DNA of 7,492 bases from Pseudomonadota bacterium (GCA_009786045.1 WQTY01000100.1:1-7492); one strand, 5' to 3'. Positions 1 through 6,193 are shown, counted from the first letter of the stretch. Notes: generated from the letters alone by a model not told the origin. Made by a program: numbers and translations.

Positions 1-405
1 ATCGACGGCCGAAAGCTCCTCGATGGCGGTGTGACCGACAGCATTCCAGTCAAAGCCCTGCGTCAGATGGGCTTTCCAAAATGCCTCGTTGTCCTGACCC
101 AAATCGATGGCTATCGCAAGAAACCCAGCCGCTCGCCACTTCCTCGCCTGCTCTATCGTCGCTATCCCGCCTTCGTCGAAGCCATCGCGCAGCGCCACCA
201 CCGCTACAATGCCACCCTCGATCACATCGCCGAACTCGAAGCCTCCGGGCAGATCTATGTGCTGCGCCCAAGCCGCAAGGTCAACATTAAGCGCCTCGAA
301 CGCAACCCCGAGCGCATCCTTGAGATGTACGAACTTGGCCGAAAAGACGCCCTTGAACATCTTAAAAAGATTCAGGCATTCCTGAGCGATTCTGCACAAA
401 TGTAA
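1..405 (+). CDS. Patatin-like phospholipase, C-terminal part (5' end outside the window)
   Basis: The frame is open from base 1 to the TAA at 403-405 and gives the last 134 residues. Residues 7-17 read LDGGVTDSIPV. This is the DGG/DGA block that carries the catalytic Asp (D8 here) of the Ser-Asp dyad in patatin-family lipid acyl hydrolases, followed by the 'SIPV..ALRQMG' and 'LVVLTQIDGYRKK' stretches typical of bacterial YjjU/RssA-like members. The nucleophile motif GxSxG would lie upstream of the window. The GTG at 31 is an internal Val codon just after the DGG motif, not a start. The C-terminal part (RYNATLDHIAEL, then YVLRPSR, RLERNPERILEMYELGRKDA) is helical, as in that subfamily. The likely role is hydrolysis of membrane or lipid acyl esters in the cytoplasm; the substrate is unknown. 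The family call is confident, the exact subfamily less so. Confidence 0.85.
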   Translation: MDGRKLLDGGVTDSIPVKALRQMGFPKCLVVLTQIDGYRKKPSRSPLPRLLYRRYPAFVEAIAQRHHRYNATLDHIAELEASGQIYVLRPSRKVNIKRLERNPERILEMYELGRKDALEHLKKIQAFLSDSAQM

Positions 406-595
406 GGTTTGATGAGGAGGGGGCCGAGCCCCCTGCGCCGCTATCGCACTCGCCTTATCACTGACGGCAGGGTCGCGGCGTCGAAATGGTGCAGATTCCA
501 GGAAGCAATGCATCAAGCTGTAGCCTCCCTCCGCGTCTGCCCTTCTGGGTTTCAATCTTTGCCCTGTGATCTGCTTTGATCTTGATACCCTGTAC

Positions 596-638
596 GGGCG
601 TAGCGTGCTACGCCCTGCTGATGGCATGCCATTTTTTT
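596..638 (+). terminator. Candidate transcription terminator region, two palindromes plus T-run
   Basis: A perfect 8-bp G+C-rich stem (596-603 with 608-615, loop CGTG) is followed by a 12-bp perfect palindrome atggcatgccat (621-632) that runs directly into seven T at 632-638. The T-run fits an intrinsic terminator ending transcription from the phospholipase gene or insulating the array downstream. However, the strong stem lies about 16 bases before the T-run, and the adjacent palindrome has a very small loop, so the architecture is not textbook. The rest of 406-595 shows only a short 7-bp stem (418-424 with 428-434) without a T-run, and no convincing gene. Confidence 0.35.
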
Positions 639-650
639 AAGGTGTAGGTA

Positions 651-679
651 TTGAAGTTCACTTTTATGCTGGCTATGGT
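651..679 (+). promoter_or_regulatory. Candidate sigma-70-type promoter for array gene A
   Basis: TTGAAG (651-656) and TATGGT (674-679) are separated by exactly 17 bases. Each hexamer matches four of six consensus positions. The whole 29-base stretch is identical ahead of gene C (2737-2765), while nearby bases differ, which supports a conserved function. Transcription from here would give a leader of about 150 nucleotides that includes the hairpin at 720-748. No start site can be proven from sequence. Confidence 0.45.
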
Positions 680-710
680 CGAAACAATGCCGCTGGAGCA
701 AAGCTTGTAT

Positions 711-748
711 TTTGCGCAAGCATACGCAAATAAATCATTTGTGTATGC
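711..748 (+). promoter_or_regulatory. Conserved leader hairpin with alternative pairing, gene A
   Basis: Bases 720-730 pair with 738-748 (11 bp including one G-T pair) around a 7-base loop TAAATCA. The equivalent element ahead of gene C (2806-2834) has the same geometry and loop size. It differs at three stem pairs, all of which keep pairing (A-T to C-G, G-T to G-C, A-T to G-T). A competing stem, tttgcg (711-716) with cgcaaa (725-730), would use the same left-arm bases. The element may be an RNA structure in the 5' UTR or a DNA operator. There is no T-run after it, so it is not an ordinary attenuator. Confidence 0.5.
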
Positions 749-834
749 AGCAAAAGACCTGTGTCAGTAGTGAAGTCAAAATAAAAATCAATTCCCAAAA
801 ACAGCGTGATGTGCCTGGCAAAAGGAGCTGAATA

Positions 835-1470
835 ATGAATAAGCGATATACTTCTCATGCATTATTTATTCATCTGGCCATCGGATTGGCGTTGTGTCTG
901 GCACTTCTCGTGCCGTCTGCTGTCCATGCGGAAGAGCAGGCTGTCGCGGAAGCGGAGGATAGTTGGTACCTCGATTATGGGACAGGGATGGGGTATTTGG
1001 GCTACAAGGGCGGGTGGACGGAAGGAAAGTGGGGCTATGGCCTTTTTGCGGCTTACACGCTCGGGGTGCGTGTGGACTGGTGGGGCCTTTATCTCGGTTT
1101 TCGCTTAGGCGATGCATCGCTTGAACGTTTAGAACTGCGTGAAGATTTGAGCAGCGAGAATATGCTGGGTCCATTGGCACTTGGATTTTCGATTGGTCCA
1201 AGGTTTTTCTGGGATTATGGTCAGCTGAAACTTTGGGGCCAGGTATCATTTGCGCTGGGTAATTACGGATACGACACCATTGGTTCTGAGCTTTCTGTGG
1301 GTTTCACTTACTATTTCAGGCAGCTTGCCAGGATCTTTGGCTTTTATCTTGGCCTGGAGCTCACTTATTATGTTGGTGCATCCAAATATTGGAGTCATCA
1401 AAAAGCTAAGATGGTGTGGGGGGCAACCTCTCACATCATGGTTAATCCAAAGCTTGGGATATATTTTTAG
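835..1470 (+). CDS. Array gene A: predicted outer-membrane beta-barrel protein, unknown family
   Basis: This 211-residue protein is one of three tandem paralogues. AGGAG at 823-827 lies 7 bases before the ATG. Residues 1-32 are a Sec signal peptide: basic start MNKR, hydrophobic core IGLALCLALLV, likely cleavage after VHA. The mature part shows alternating hydrophobic/polar stretches compatible with about eight antiparallel strands, at roughly 43-56, 66-79, 81-92, 112-127, 130-143, 150-162, 167-181 and 192-211. It ends in Tyr-Phe, and a terminal aromatic residue is the usual outer-membrane targeting signal. Motifs shared with genes B and C are GGWTEG (59-64), DWWG (81-84), SIGPRFF (119-125) and SKYWxHQKAxMVWGAT (183-198). 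I do not recognise the family; the barrel call rests on pattern, not on a named homologue. It is the simplest copy, with only about ten residues between the cleavage site and the first strand. It appears to have its own promoter and leader. Confidence 0.85.
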   Translation: MNKRYTSHALFIHLAIGLALCLALLVPSAVHAEEQAVAEAEDSWYLDYGTGMGYLGYKGGWTEGKWGYGLFAAYTLGVRVDWWGLYLGFRLGDASLERLELREDLSSENMLGPLALGFSIGPRFFWDYGQLKLWGQVSFALGNYGYDTIGSELSVGFTYYFRQLARIFGFYLGLELTYYVGASKYWSHQKAKMVWGATSHIMVNPKLGIYF

Positions 1471-1487
1471 GTGAGCATGGGCTGGCA

Positions 1488-1517
1488 GTGAGAAGACAAG
1501 CCGCAGTTGTGCAGCAT
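1488..1517 (+). repeat. 3'-flank repeat after gene A (matches 2592-2619 after gene B)
   Basis: The stretch gtgagaagacaagccgcagt and the following ~10 bases correspond, with a 2-base gap, to gtgagaacaaaccgcagt and following bases after gene B. The duplicated unit therefore extended past the stop codon. Gene C lacks this flank. Bases 1481-1488 (gctggcag) are also a perfect inverted repeat of 1519-1526, with a 12-bp palindrome gcagcatgctgc at 1511-1522 inside. This could fold at the end of the gene A transcript, but no T-run follows. Confidence 0.5.
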
Positions 1518-1591
1518 GCTGCCAGCGTGTCGGCATGTGGGCGGCATGTCGCAATCTGTTGCCTGGCATGATAAATGCATAAACTTCTGTA

Positions 1592-1627
1592 AAGGGATCC
1601 ATCTGGGTGAGGCTGGATTAATCCCTT
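1592..1627 (+). promoter_or_regulatory. Leader hairpin ahead of gene B, unlike those of A and C
   Basis: aagggat (1592-1598) pairs perfectly with atccctt (1621-1627), and cca (1599-1601) can add pairs with tgg (1614-1616). It sits just before the leader segment that B shares with A and C, in the position where those two have their covarying hairpin, but the sequence is unrelated. No clear promoter was found between genes A and B, so B may use its own weak promoter or read-through from A. Confidence 0.3.
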
Positions 1628-1636
1628 GTGGCAGAC

Positions 1637-1715
1637 GTGCTGTGTTCACAGCGAAGTCAAAATAAAAATCAATATTTCAAAGCAGCGTGATGTGCCTGGC
1701 AAAAGGAGCTGAATG
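1637..1715 (+). repeat. Partial copy of the array leader ahead of gene B
   Basis: From about 1637 the sequence again matches the leaders of A and C: gtgctgtgttca as in C, gaagtcaaaataaaaatca and cagcgtgatgtgcctggcaa as in A, then aaaaggagctgaatgatg. Upstream of 1637 the match stops, and the promoter and hairpin block of A and C is absent. AGGAG at 1704-1708 is the Shine-Dalgarno for gene B. Confidence 0.7.
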
Positions 1716-2585
1716 ATGCGTAAGCGGTATTCTTCCCATTTATTCTTTATCCGCCTGGCCATCGGATTGGCATTGTGTCTGGCGTTTTTTGTACCGGCTA
1801 ATCTTCATGCGCAAGACGCCGATTGGCCAGACGCCGATTGGTCAGACGCCGATTGGCCAGATGTCGATTGGCCAGACGCCGATTGGTCAGACGTCGATTG
1901 GTCAGACGCAGACTGGTCAGACTCAGACGCCGGCTGGTCAGACGCCGATTGGTCCTATACCACAGCAGATGAGCAGGACAATTCCCTGCCCCTTGATACT
2001 GGGGTCGATAATGCCAGTGCGCAAGATGACGATTCTGCGGCAGCGGCAGCGGAGCAAGGCAGAACCTGGAAGTTCGACAATGTGGTCAATGCGGGCTATT
2101 TGTGGGCTAATGGAGGGTGGACCGAAGGAGAATGGAGCAGAGGCTATCTCGTAAGCTATACGCTGGGGATTCGGGTGGACTGGTGGGGCATTTACGCCAA
2201 TCTCCGGTTTGGCTCGGTAGATCTTCAACGTAAGGATCTACGAACGGATTTGGATTCAGATTGGGATAAGCCTGTGACAATGGGGGGCTCAATTGGCCCA
2301 AGGTTTTTTCTTGACTATGTCGGCTTAAATCTTTACGGCCAGGCTTCATTTGCGATGGCTCACTATGGATACCTTACCCTCGGGCCAGAATTTTCCGTGG
2401 GCTTGTCAGTAAGATTCAAGAGCTTGTTAGGCGATAATCTCGGAATCTTGTCAAATCTTCTTCTCGGTTTGGATTTCACCTATTACATCGGCGTATCCAA
2501 ATATTGGGATCATCAGAAAGCCATGATGGTGTGGGGCGCTACCCACCACTTCATGCCACAGGTTAAACTTGGGTGGGGGTTTTAG
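1716..2585 (+). CDS. Array gene B: predicted outer-membrane barrel with N-terminal Asp/Trp repeats
   Basis: This 289-residue paralogue of A and C is longer because of an insertion after the signal peptide. Two adjacent ATGs exist (1713, 1716). I chose 1716 because it aligns with the start of gene A and lies 7 bases from AGGAG; starting at 1713 adds one Met. Residues 1-32 are a signal peptide ending LHA. Residues 34-80 are nine DxDW[SP]-type pentapeptides plus one stray DS. Residues 81-117 form an acidic and Ala-rich linker. The barrel runs from about 118 to the C-terminal Phe 289, with GGWTEG, DWWG, GSIGPRFF and SKYWDHQKAMMVWGAT. The repeat segment is highly acidic and Trp-rich and probably unfolded or metal-binding. 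If the barrel has eight strands with both ends in the periplasm, it would face the periplasm. Function unknown. The repeat DNA is perfectly in frame, so copy-number change would alter length without breaking the gene. Confidence 0.85.
   Translation: MRKRYSSHLFFIRLAIGLALCLAFFVPANLHAQDADWPDADWSDADWPDVDWPDADWSDVDWSDADWSDSDAGWSDADWSYTTADEQDNSLPLDTGVDNASAQDDDSAAAAAEQGRTWKFDNVVNAGYLWANGGWTEGEWSRGYLVSYTLGIRVDWWGIYANLRFGSVDLQRKDLRTDLDSDWDKPVTMGGSIGPRFFLDYVGLNLYGQASFAMAHYGYLTLGPEFSVGLSVRFKSLLGDNLGILSNLLLGLDFTYYIGVSKYWDHQKAMMVWGATHHFMPQVKLGWGF
1815..1955 (+). repeat. In-frame 15-bp tandem repeat (nine full units plus one 6-base remnant)
   Basis: Units begin at 1815, 1830, 1845, 1860, 1875, 1890, 1905, 1926 and 1941, with a 6-base remnant at 1920-1925. 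The consensus is gacgccgattggYca. Several units are identical, and others differ by one or a few bases, which points to recent unit duplication. They encode DADW[PS], with DVDW and DAGW variants. Genes A and C have no trace of it, so it arose after the duplication or was lost from the other copies. Confidence 0.95.
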
Positions 2586-2736
2586 GGAGGCGTGAGAACA
2601 AACCGCAGTGGTGCAGTATCTTCAGTCTGTAATAACACTACGATGAAGTGATTGAGGCGAAGAAGCGTTCGTAGCCGACATCTTTGGTTTTATTCCAGAC
2701 CATCCAGCAGATTTTGCACTTTTTAAGGTATTGGTA

Positions 2737-2765
2737 TTGAAGTTCACTTTTATGCTGGCTATGGT
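2737..2765 (+). promoter_or_regulatory. Candidate sigma-70-type promoter for array gene C
   Basis: TTGAAG (2737-2742), a 17-base spacer and TATGGT (2760-2765) are identical over all 29 bases to the element ahead of gene A. The predicted leader is again about 150 nucleotides. The inference rests on conservation and spacing; each hexamer matches the consensus at only four of six positions. Confidence 0.45.
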
Positions 2766-2796
2766 CAGAACAGTGCCTCTGGAGCAAAGTTTGTAT

Positions 2797-2834
2797 TTTG
2801 CGCAAGCATCCGCAAGTAAAACATTTGCGGATGC
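2797..2834 (+). promoter_or_regulatory. Conserved leader hairpin with alternative pairing, gene C
   Basis: gcatccgcaa (2806-2815) pairs perfectly with ttgcggatgc (2825-2834), and one more G-T pair closes a 7-base loop TAAAACA. The stem differs from the gene A copy at three pairs, each time with pairing kept. The competing stem tttgcg (2797-2802) with cgcaag (2811-2816) is also kept, with one wobble. It lies roughly 60-85 bases before the Shine-Dalgarno, so it does not mask it directly. Confidence 0.5.
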
Positions 2835-2918
2835 TGAAAGAGTGCTGTGTTCAGAATAGAATAAAAATAAAAATCAATTTCAAAACAATGCCATGAACTT
2901 GGCAAAAGGAGCTGAATG

Positions 2919-3581
2919 ATGAATAAGCGATATACTTTTCATGCATTTTTTATCCACCTGGTCATGGGATTGGCATTGTGTCTGGCACTTTTTGTGCCCA
3001 TTCATGCCCATGCACAGGAGGCCGATCCGCCCTGTGCTTTCGCTGCAGCGGCGCCTGGGCAGTGCGATTCCTGGTATCTCGATATTGGGGCCAGGATGGG
3101 GTATTTGGGTTTTAAGGGTGGATGGACGGAAGGAAGGTGGGGCGATGGCTTTCTCATGGGCTATACGCTTGGGGTTCGGTTAGACTGGTGGGGCATTTAT
3201 GCCAATCTTCAGATTGGCATTGCATCCCCTCAACGTGAAGATTTGCGGGCAGATGCCGTCTTTGGTGAAGGGGATCCATTCCCATTTGCAGCAGGATTCT
3301 CAATTGGTCCAAGGTTTTTTCTTGACTATGGCCAGATGAAGCTTTGGGGTCAGGCATCATTTGCGGTAGGTCAGTATGGTTACTTTACTTTAGGCCCTGA
3401 GTTTACCGCCGGTTTTACGTACTATTTCAGACAATTCAGAGTTGGTTTTGGTTTTTTTATCGGCCTGGATTTCACCTATTACATCGGTGCATCCAAATAT
3501 TGGGATCATCAGAAAGCTAAGATGGTATGGGGTGCTACCCATCATATCATGCCTCAATTTCAGCTTGGGTTGCATTTTTAG
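2919..3581 (+). CDS. Array gene C: predicted outer-membrane beta-barrel protein, unknown family
   Basis: This 220-residue paralogue is closest in build to gene A. There are adjacent ATGs at 2916 and 2919. The second aligns with the gene A start and has the 7-base distance from AGGAG (2907-2911); using the first adds one Met. The signal peptide is residues 1-32 (AHA cleavage). A short mature N-terminus follows, rich in Ala and Pro and holding two Cys (39 and 49) absent from A and B, a possible disulfide. The barrel spans about 50-220 with GGWTEG, DWWG, SIGPRFF, SKYWDHQKAKMVWGAT and a terminal Phe. The hydrophobic/polar alternation and aromatic girdle residues (WYL, TYYF, FTYY) support an eight-strand outer-membrane barrel. 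Function and family are unrecognised. The gene is preceded by its own full promoter/leader block and followed by a strong hairpin. Confidence 0.85.
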   Translation: MNKRYTFHAFFIHLVMGLALCLALFVPIHAHAQEADPPCAFAAAAPGQCDSWYLDIGARMGYLGFKGGWTEGRWGDGFLMGYTLGVRLDWWGIYANLQIGIASPQREDLRADAVFGEGDPFPFAAGFSIGPRFFLDYGQMKLWGQASFAVGQYGYFTLGPEFTAGFTYYFRQFRVGFGFFIGLDFTYYIGASKYWDHQKAKMVWGATHHIMPQFQLGLHF

Positions 3582-3611
3582 CGATGCGTGTGGCATGCAT
3601 GCCATTAACGG

Positions 3612-3637
3612 GGGATACGCGCTTTGGCGCGTATCCC
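3612..3637. terminator. Strong hairpin between convergent genes, candidate bidirectional terminator
   Basis: gggatacgcgc (3612-3622) pairs perfectly with gcgcgtatccc (3627-3637) around the loop TTTG, an 11-bp G+C-rich stem. It lies 31 bases after the stop of gene C and about 30 bases after the stop of the isoamylase gene on the other strand. That is the expected place for a shared terminator. Neither side has a real T-run (only ATTTG on the + strand), so it may be a weak or factor-assisted terminator, or a mobile palindrome related to those at 6400-6475. Confidence 0.5.
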
Positions 3638-3667
3638 GCATTTGCGTCAGAAATCATGTCGCAGATT

Positions 3668-6193
3668 TCAGCGTTTTTTCCTGGCAATGACGATTGAACG
3701 CGGCTTAAGCTGGTAATGACCCGTGACCATGCGTGACCCATCAAGCGTCACATTATAGGATTGCCTTTTATCCGTTTTGGTTGTCAGGAAATCCGTGTGA
3801 TCAAAGTAAAATTGTGTATCGAGCAATACCTCCCACTCGCCCGTCTCCGGGAAATGGAAAACCGGCTCCAAGCTTGCCTCCATATTGATCATCACCGCCA
3901 GGGAATACGGCGTCGTAGCTGTCGCGGGATAATACATGGTCAGCATTTTGCCTTGCCAGTCATAGCCCTGCATCGCGTACCCCGATGGTGATCGCCAATC
4001 AACGCTTCCATACCCCTTTGGCGCCAGGAACTCAGAAAACTCCTTGCGAATCCTGATGAGCTTTCGCACAAAATCGTGCATCCGAACGTTGGCATCATTC
4101 GAGCGCCACTCTCCCCAGCGGAACCAGTTGTACTCGTTGTTGGCGTCATTGGCGAAGGCGTTGTTGTTGCCATACTGAGTGCGCATATACTCATCACCGC
4201 CAAGAATCATCGGTGTACCGTGGCTGACCATCAGGATCGTGAAAAAGTTGCGAATCATCTGGCGCTTGACAGCTTCGGCCCTCGGATCGTGGCACACGCC
4301 GGTGCTGAGGTTATAGCCTGACTCCCCGCACCAGGCCCGAGATCGATTATGACTATTGCCGTGATCCATTCCACAAAAGGCGTTGCCGGGATCGAAGCAG
4401 CAAAGCGGGTTTAGAGGGCCGCATCCGTTGCGCTTTTCGCTGTAGGTCACCAGGTCGTAGAGGGTGAAACCGTCGTGTGTGGTAATATTATTGATCGAGT
4501 GATAAGGGCGCCTGTCGTGATTGGAGAAAATCGCACTTGAACCCGTCAGGACATTTCCCATATCGATCGTACGGTTCCAGTCAGGCGGCAGCATGCTCCC
4601 GTTGGCGAGCGTGTAATTATCCTCATTGACAAAGGATCGCATAGCATCCCGATAAGGTCCATTCTGCTCACTCCAGGCAAAATCTGCCTTGCCCTTCGTA
4701 TTATTTGGGAAACCACCAATCACGTAATACGTAAGAGCCCATGGTTCAGCAATGAGCCGCGTATTGTATTTCTGGAGCACCTCATCGTTAATGATGTCCT
4801 GTATGACGGTATTCTTAACGTTAGAGAGCCAGTTGGCCGAATCAGAGATCCAATTGTTCCAATCCCCCACACCTGTAGTTCCCAAAATCGGAGCCAGGTC
4901 GAATCGGAAACCATCAACGTGCATCTCCTCAACCCAGTAGCGCAGGTTGTCGATAATCAGCCGCTTAAAAGGCATGGCGGTGGTACGCATCGTGTTGCCA
5001 ACCCCCGTTTGATCCAGATAATCGCATCGGTCATCGCGCAACATGTAATAAGACTGATTGTCTAGGCCCCGGAAGGAGTAGAGTGTTGCCGTTGATTTAT
5101 CGCGTGAGTCCCACGCTCCCCAGAGCCCGCCTTCGCCAGAATGGTTAAAGACGATGTCGAGGATGACTTCGATGCCCGCCTGATGCAGTTTGTCGACCAT
5201 CTCTTTGAATTCATCGGCGATGGCGTTGGCCTGGGCTCCTTTGCCGGCACTGTAGCGCTGAGCGGGGGCGAAATAATTGACCGTATTGTACCCCCAATAG
5301 TAACTACCATCATGTTCCATGACCGGCATAAGTTGAATCGCTGTGACACCGAGATCTTTAAGATACGCCGCTTTTTCTCCAATCGCACGGTAGGAGCCGG
5401 GGGCTGAGACATCAGGAGCTTGCGCAGTAAACCCGTAAGGATGCACTTCGTAAATGATGAGATCATTGACATTGTGCCCCTGGTGCGACTGGCTTTGTCT
5501 GGCTGTGCGCCACTGCGTCTCATGTTCGCTCCAGGCGTATTTGCTGTTAATGACGACAGACTTGGAAGCAGCTTTCCATGTGGAGACAGTGCGCTCCGAG
5601 CCTGAGGCAGGATTGCCGGCGTTCCAGTCGAAGTCGCGGTGGATGCGCCTGGCATAGGGGTCAATGAGCAATTTGTTGGGATTAAAGCGATTGCCCTGCG
5701 CATCGCAGTCGGACATGAAGCCAATGCCCGAACCAGGTGTGAAATTTTCATGATAGGGCCAGTTTGGCCCCCAGGCAACATAGCCGTAGTGTGTGCCAAA
5801 TCCCGCGCCGCCGATGAAAACTGTCCAGATGTCAGAGCCAGGCTGCTTTATCATGGGAAAGCGCTGCTCAGGCAAATCCGTATCGGGATTGTCGGGATGA
5901 AAAATGAGCACCTCAATGCGCGTTGCGTGTTTGGAGTACACGGCAAAGGTTATGCCATTGTCGCTGACGGTGGTGCCAAGGATACCATAAAGTGCATCGC
6001 CGGTGAGATGCTGCAGGGAAGGGGCGAGCGAGCCAAGATTTTGCATTTGGCTGGGATCGCCGGGATCTGGCTTTTCGGGATCTGGCTTTTCTGTGTTTGT
6101 GTTGTTGCTGTTAGCATCCGTTTCACATCCGAATGTGAATAACCCAAGGCAGATATACAATGCCAGCAAAATACAATATCGAAGACGACACAT
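3668..6193 (-). CDS. Isoamylase / GlgX-type debranching enzyme, predicted lipoprotein (GH13)
   Basis: The 841-residue product should hydrolyse alpha-1,6 branch bonds of glycogen or amylopectin-type glucans. I chose the ATG at 6193 because AGAGG lies 5 bases upstream and a lipoprotein signal follows at once (hydrophobic 8-21, TFGC with Cys 23). The frame stays open upstream to 6394, but that extension would bury the signal. Next come a linker with EKPDP repeats (about 35-48), a CBM48-like N-terminal domain (about 64-190) and the GH13 barrel. Its conserved regions are DIVFNH (346-351), GFRFDLA with nucleophile D432, AEPW with acid/base E483, and THD with D574. YYWGYNTVNYFAP (298-310) and GTPMILGGDEYMRTQYGNNNAF (from 659) are isoamylase-type. 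A beta C-domain ends the protein. Residues 591-634 hold six Cys in a loop that suggests disulfides, consistent with action outside the cytoplasm. The -2 residue Phe is atypical for a lipobox, so simple secretion is possible. Confidence 0.9.
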   Translation of the reverse strand: MCRLRYCILLALYICLGLFTFGCETDANSNNTNTEKPDPEKPDPGDPSQMQNLGSLAPSLQHLTGDALYGILGTTVSDNGITFAVYSKHATRIEVLIFHPDNPDTDLPEQRFPMIKQPGSDIWTVFIGGAGFGTHYGYVAWGPNWPYHENFTPGSGIGFMSDCDAQGNRFNPNKLLIDPYARRIHRDFDWNAGNPASGSERTVSTWKAASKSVVINSKYAWSEHETQWRTARQSQSHQGHNVNDLIIYEVHPYGFTAQAPDVSAPGSYRAIGEKAAYLKDLGVTAIQLMPVMEHDGSYYWGYNTVNYFAPAQRYSAGKGAQANAIADEFKEMVDKLHQAGIEVILDIVFNHSGEGGLWGAWDSRDKSTATLYSFRGLDNQSYYMLRDDRCDYLDQTGVGNTMRTTAMPFKRLIIDNLRYWVEEMHVDGFRFDLAPILGTTGVGDWNNWISDSANWLSNVKNTVIQDIINDEVLQKYNTRLIAEPWALTYYVIGGFPNNTKGKADFAWSEQNGPYRDAMRSFVNEDNYTLANGSMLPPDWNRTIDMGNVLTGSSAIFSNHDRRPYHSINNITTHDGFTLYDLVTYSEKRNGCGPLNPLCCFDPGNAFCGMDHGNSHNRSRAWCGESGYNLSTGVCHDPRAEAVKRQMIRNFFTILMVSHGTPMILGGDEYMRTQYGNNNAFANDANNEYNWFRWGEWRSNDANVRMHDFVRKLIRIRKEFSEFLAPKGYGSVDWRSPSGYAMQGYDWQGKMLTMYYPATATTPYSLAVMINMEASLEPVFHFPETGEWEVLLDTQFYFDHTDFLTTKTDKRQSYNVTLDGSRMVTGHYQLKPRSIVIARKKR
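6061..6090. repeat. Two perfect 15-bp tandem repeats in the isoamylase linker
   Basis: cgggatctggctttt occurs twice in direct succession. On the coding (-) strand it encodes the EKPDP linker repeat just after the lipoprotein Cys. Such short Pro/Asp linkers commonly vary in length between strains. The 15-bp period is the same as in gene B, but the sequence is unrelated. Confidence 0.8.

Larger units (their letters stand above)
626..834 (+). repeat. Long direct repeat: promoter and leader block of array gene A
   Basis: About 200 bases ahead of gene A closely match 2715-2918 ahead of gene C. Shared blocks include the T-run with TTTAAGG, ttgaagttcacttttatgct, ctggagcaaag, ttgtattttgcgcaagcat, ataaaaatcaatt and ggcaaaaggagctgaat. 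The similarity extends into the signal-peptide codons, so the duplicated unit included its own control region. The block holds a candidate promoter (651-679), a hairpin (720-748) and the Shine-Dalgarno AGGAG at 823-827. Confidence 0.8.
2715..2918 (+). repeat. Long direct repeat: promoter and leader block of array gene C
   Basis: This is the second full copy of the block at 626-834: T-run with TTTAAGG, promoter-like hexamers, ctggagcaaag, ttgtattttgcgcaagcat, the hairpin, ataaaaatcaatt and gcaaaaggagctgaatgatg. The part of the gap before it (2620-2714) shows nothing beyond a possible 6-bp inverted repeat (ctacga with tcgtag) and no gene. Confidence 0.8.

Noticed and set aside
31..33. GTG as the start of a short gene at the left edge
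   Set aside because: The codons before it (IDGRKLLDGG) continue the patatin catalytic motif in the same frame, so the gene is truncated by the window, not started there.
705..733. Alternative promoter TTGTAT with -10 AAATAA overlapping the leader hairpin
   Set aside because: The -10 match is weak and changes to AAGTAA in the gene C copy, whereas TTGAAG/TATGGT is identical in both copies with a 17-base spacer.
1815..1955. CRISPR array
   Set aside because: Units are contiguous 15-mers without spacers and lie within a coding frame.
1789..2154. Second frame through the gene B repeats giving a TPIGQ-type repeat protein
   Set aside because: A repeat whose unit is a multiple of three stays open in other frames by construction. 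This frame has no signal peptide, no RBS and no match to genes A or C.
5062..5799. 245-codon frame inside the isoamylase on the same strand, and similar long frames elsewhere in that gene
   Set aside because: They overlap the isoamylase frame, which has continuous family motifs, and their translations show no domain, RBS or sensible composition.
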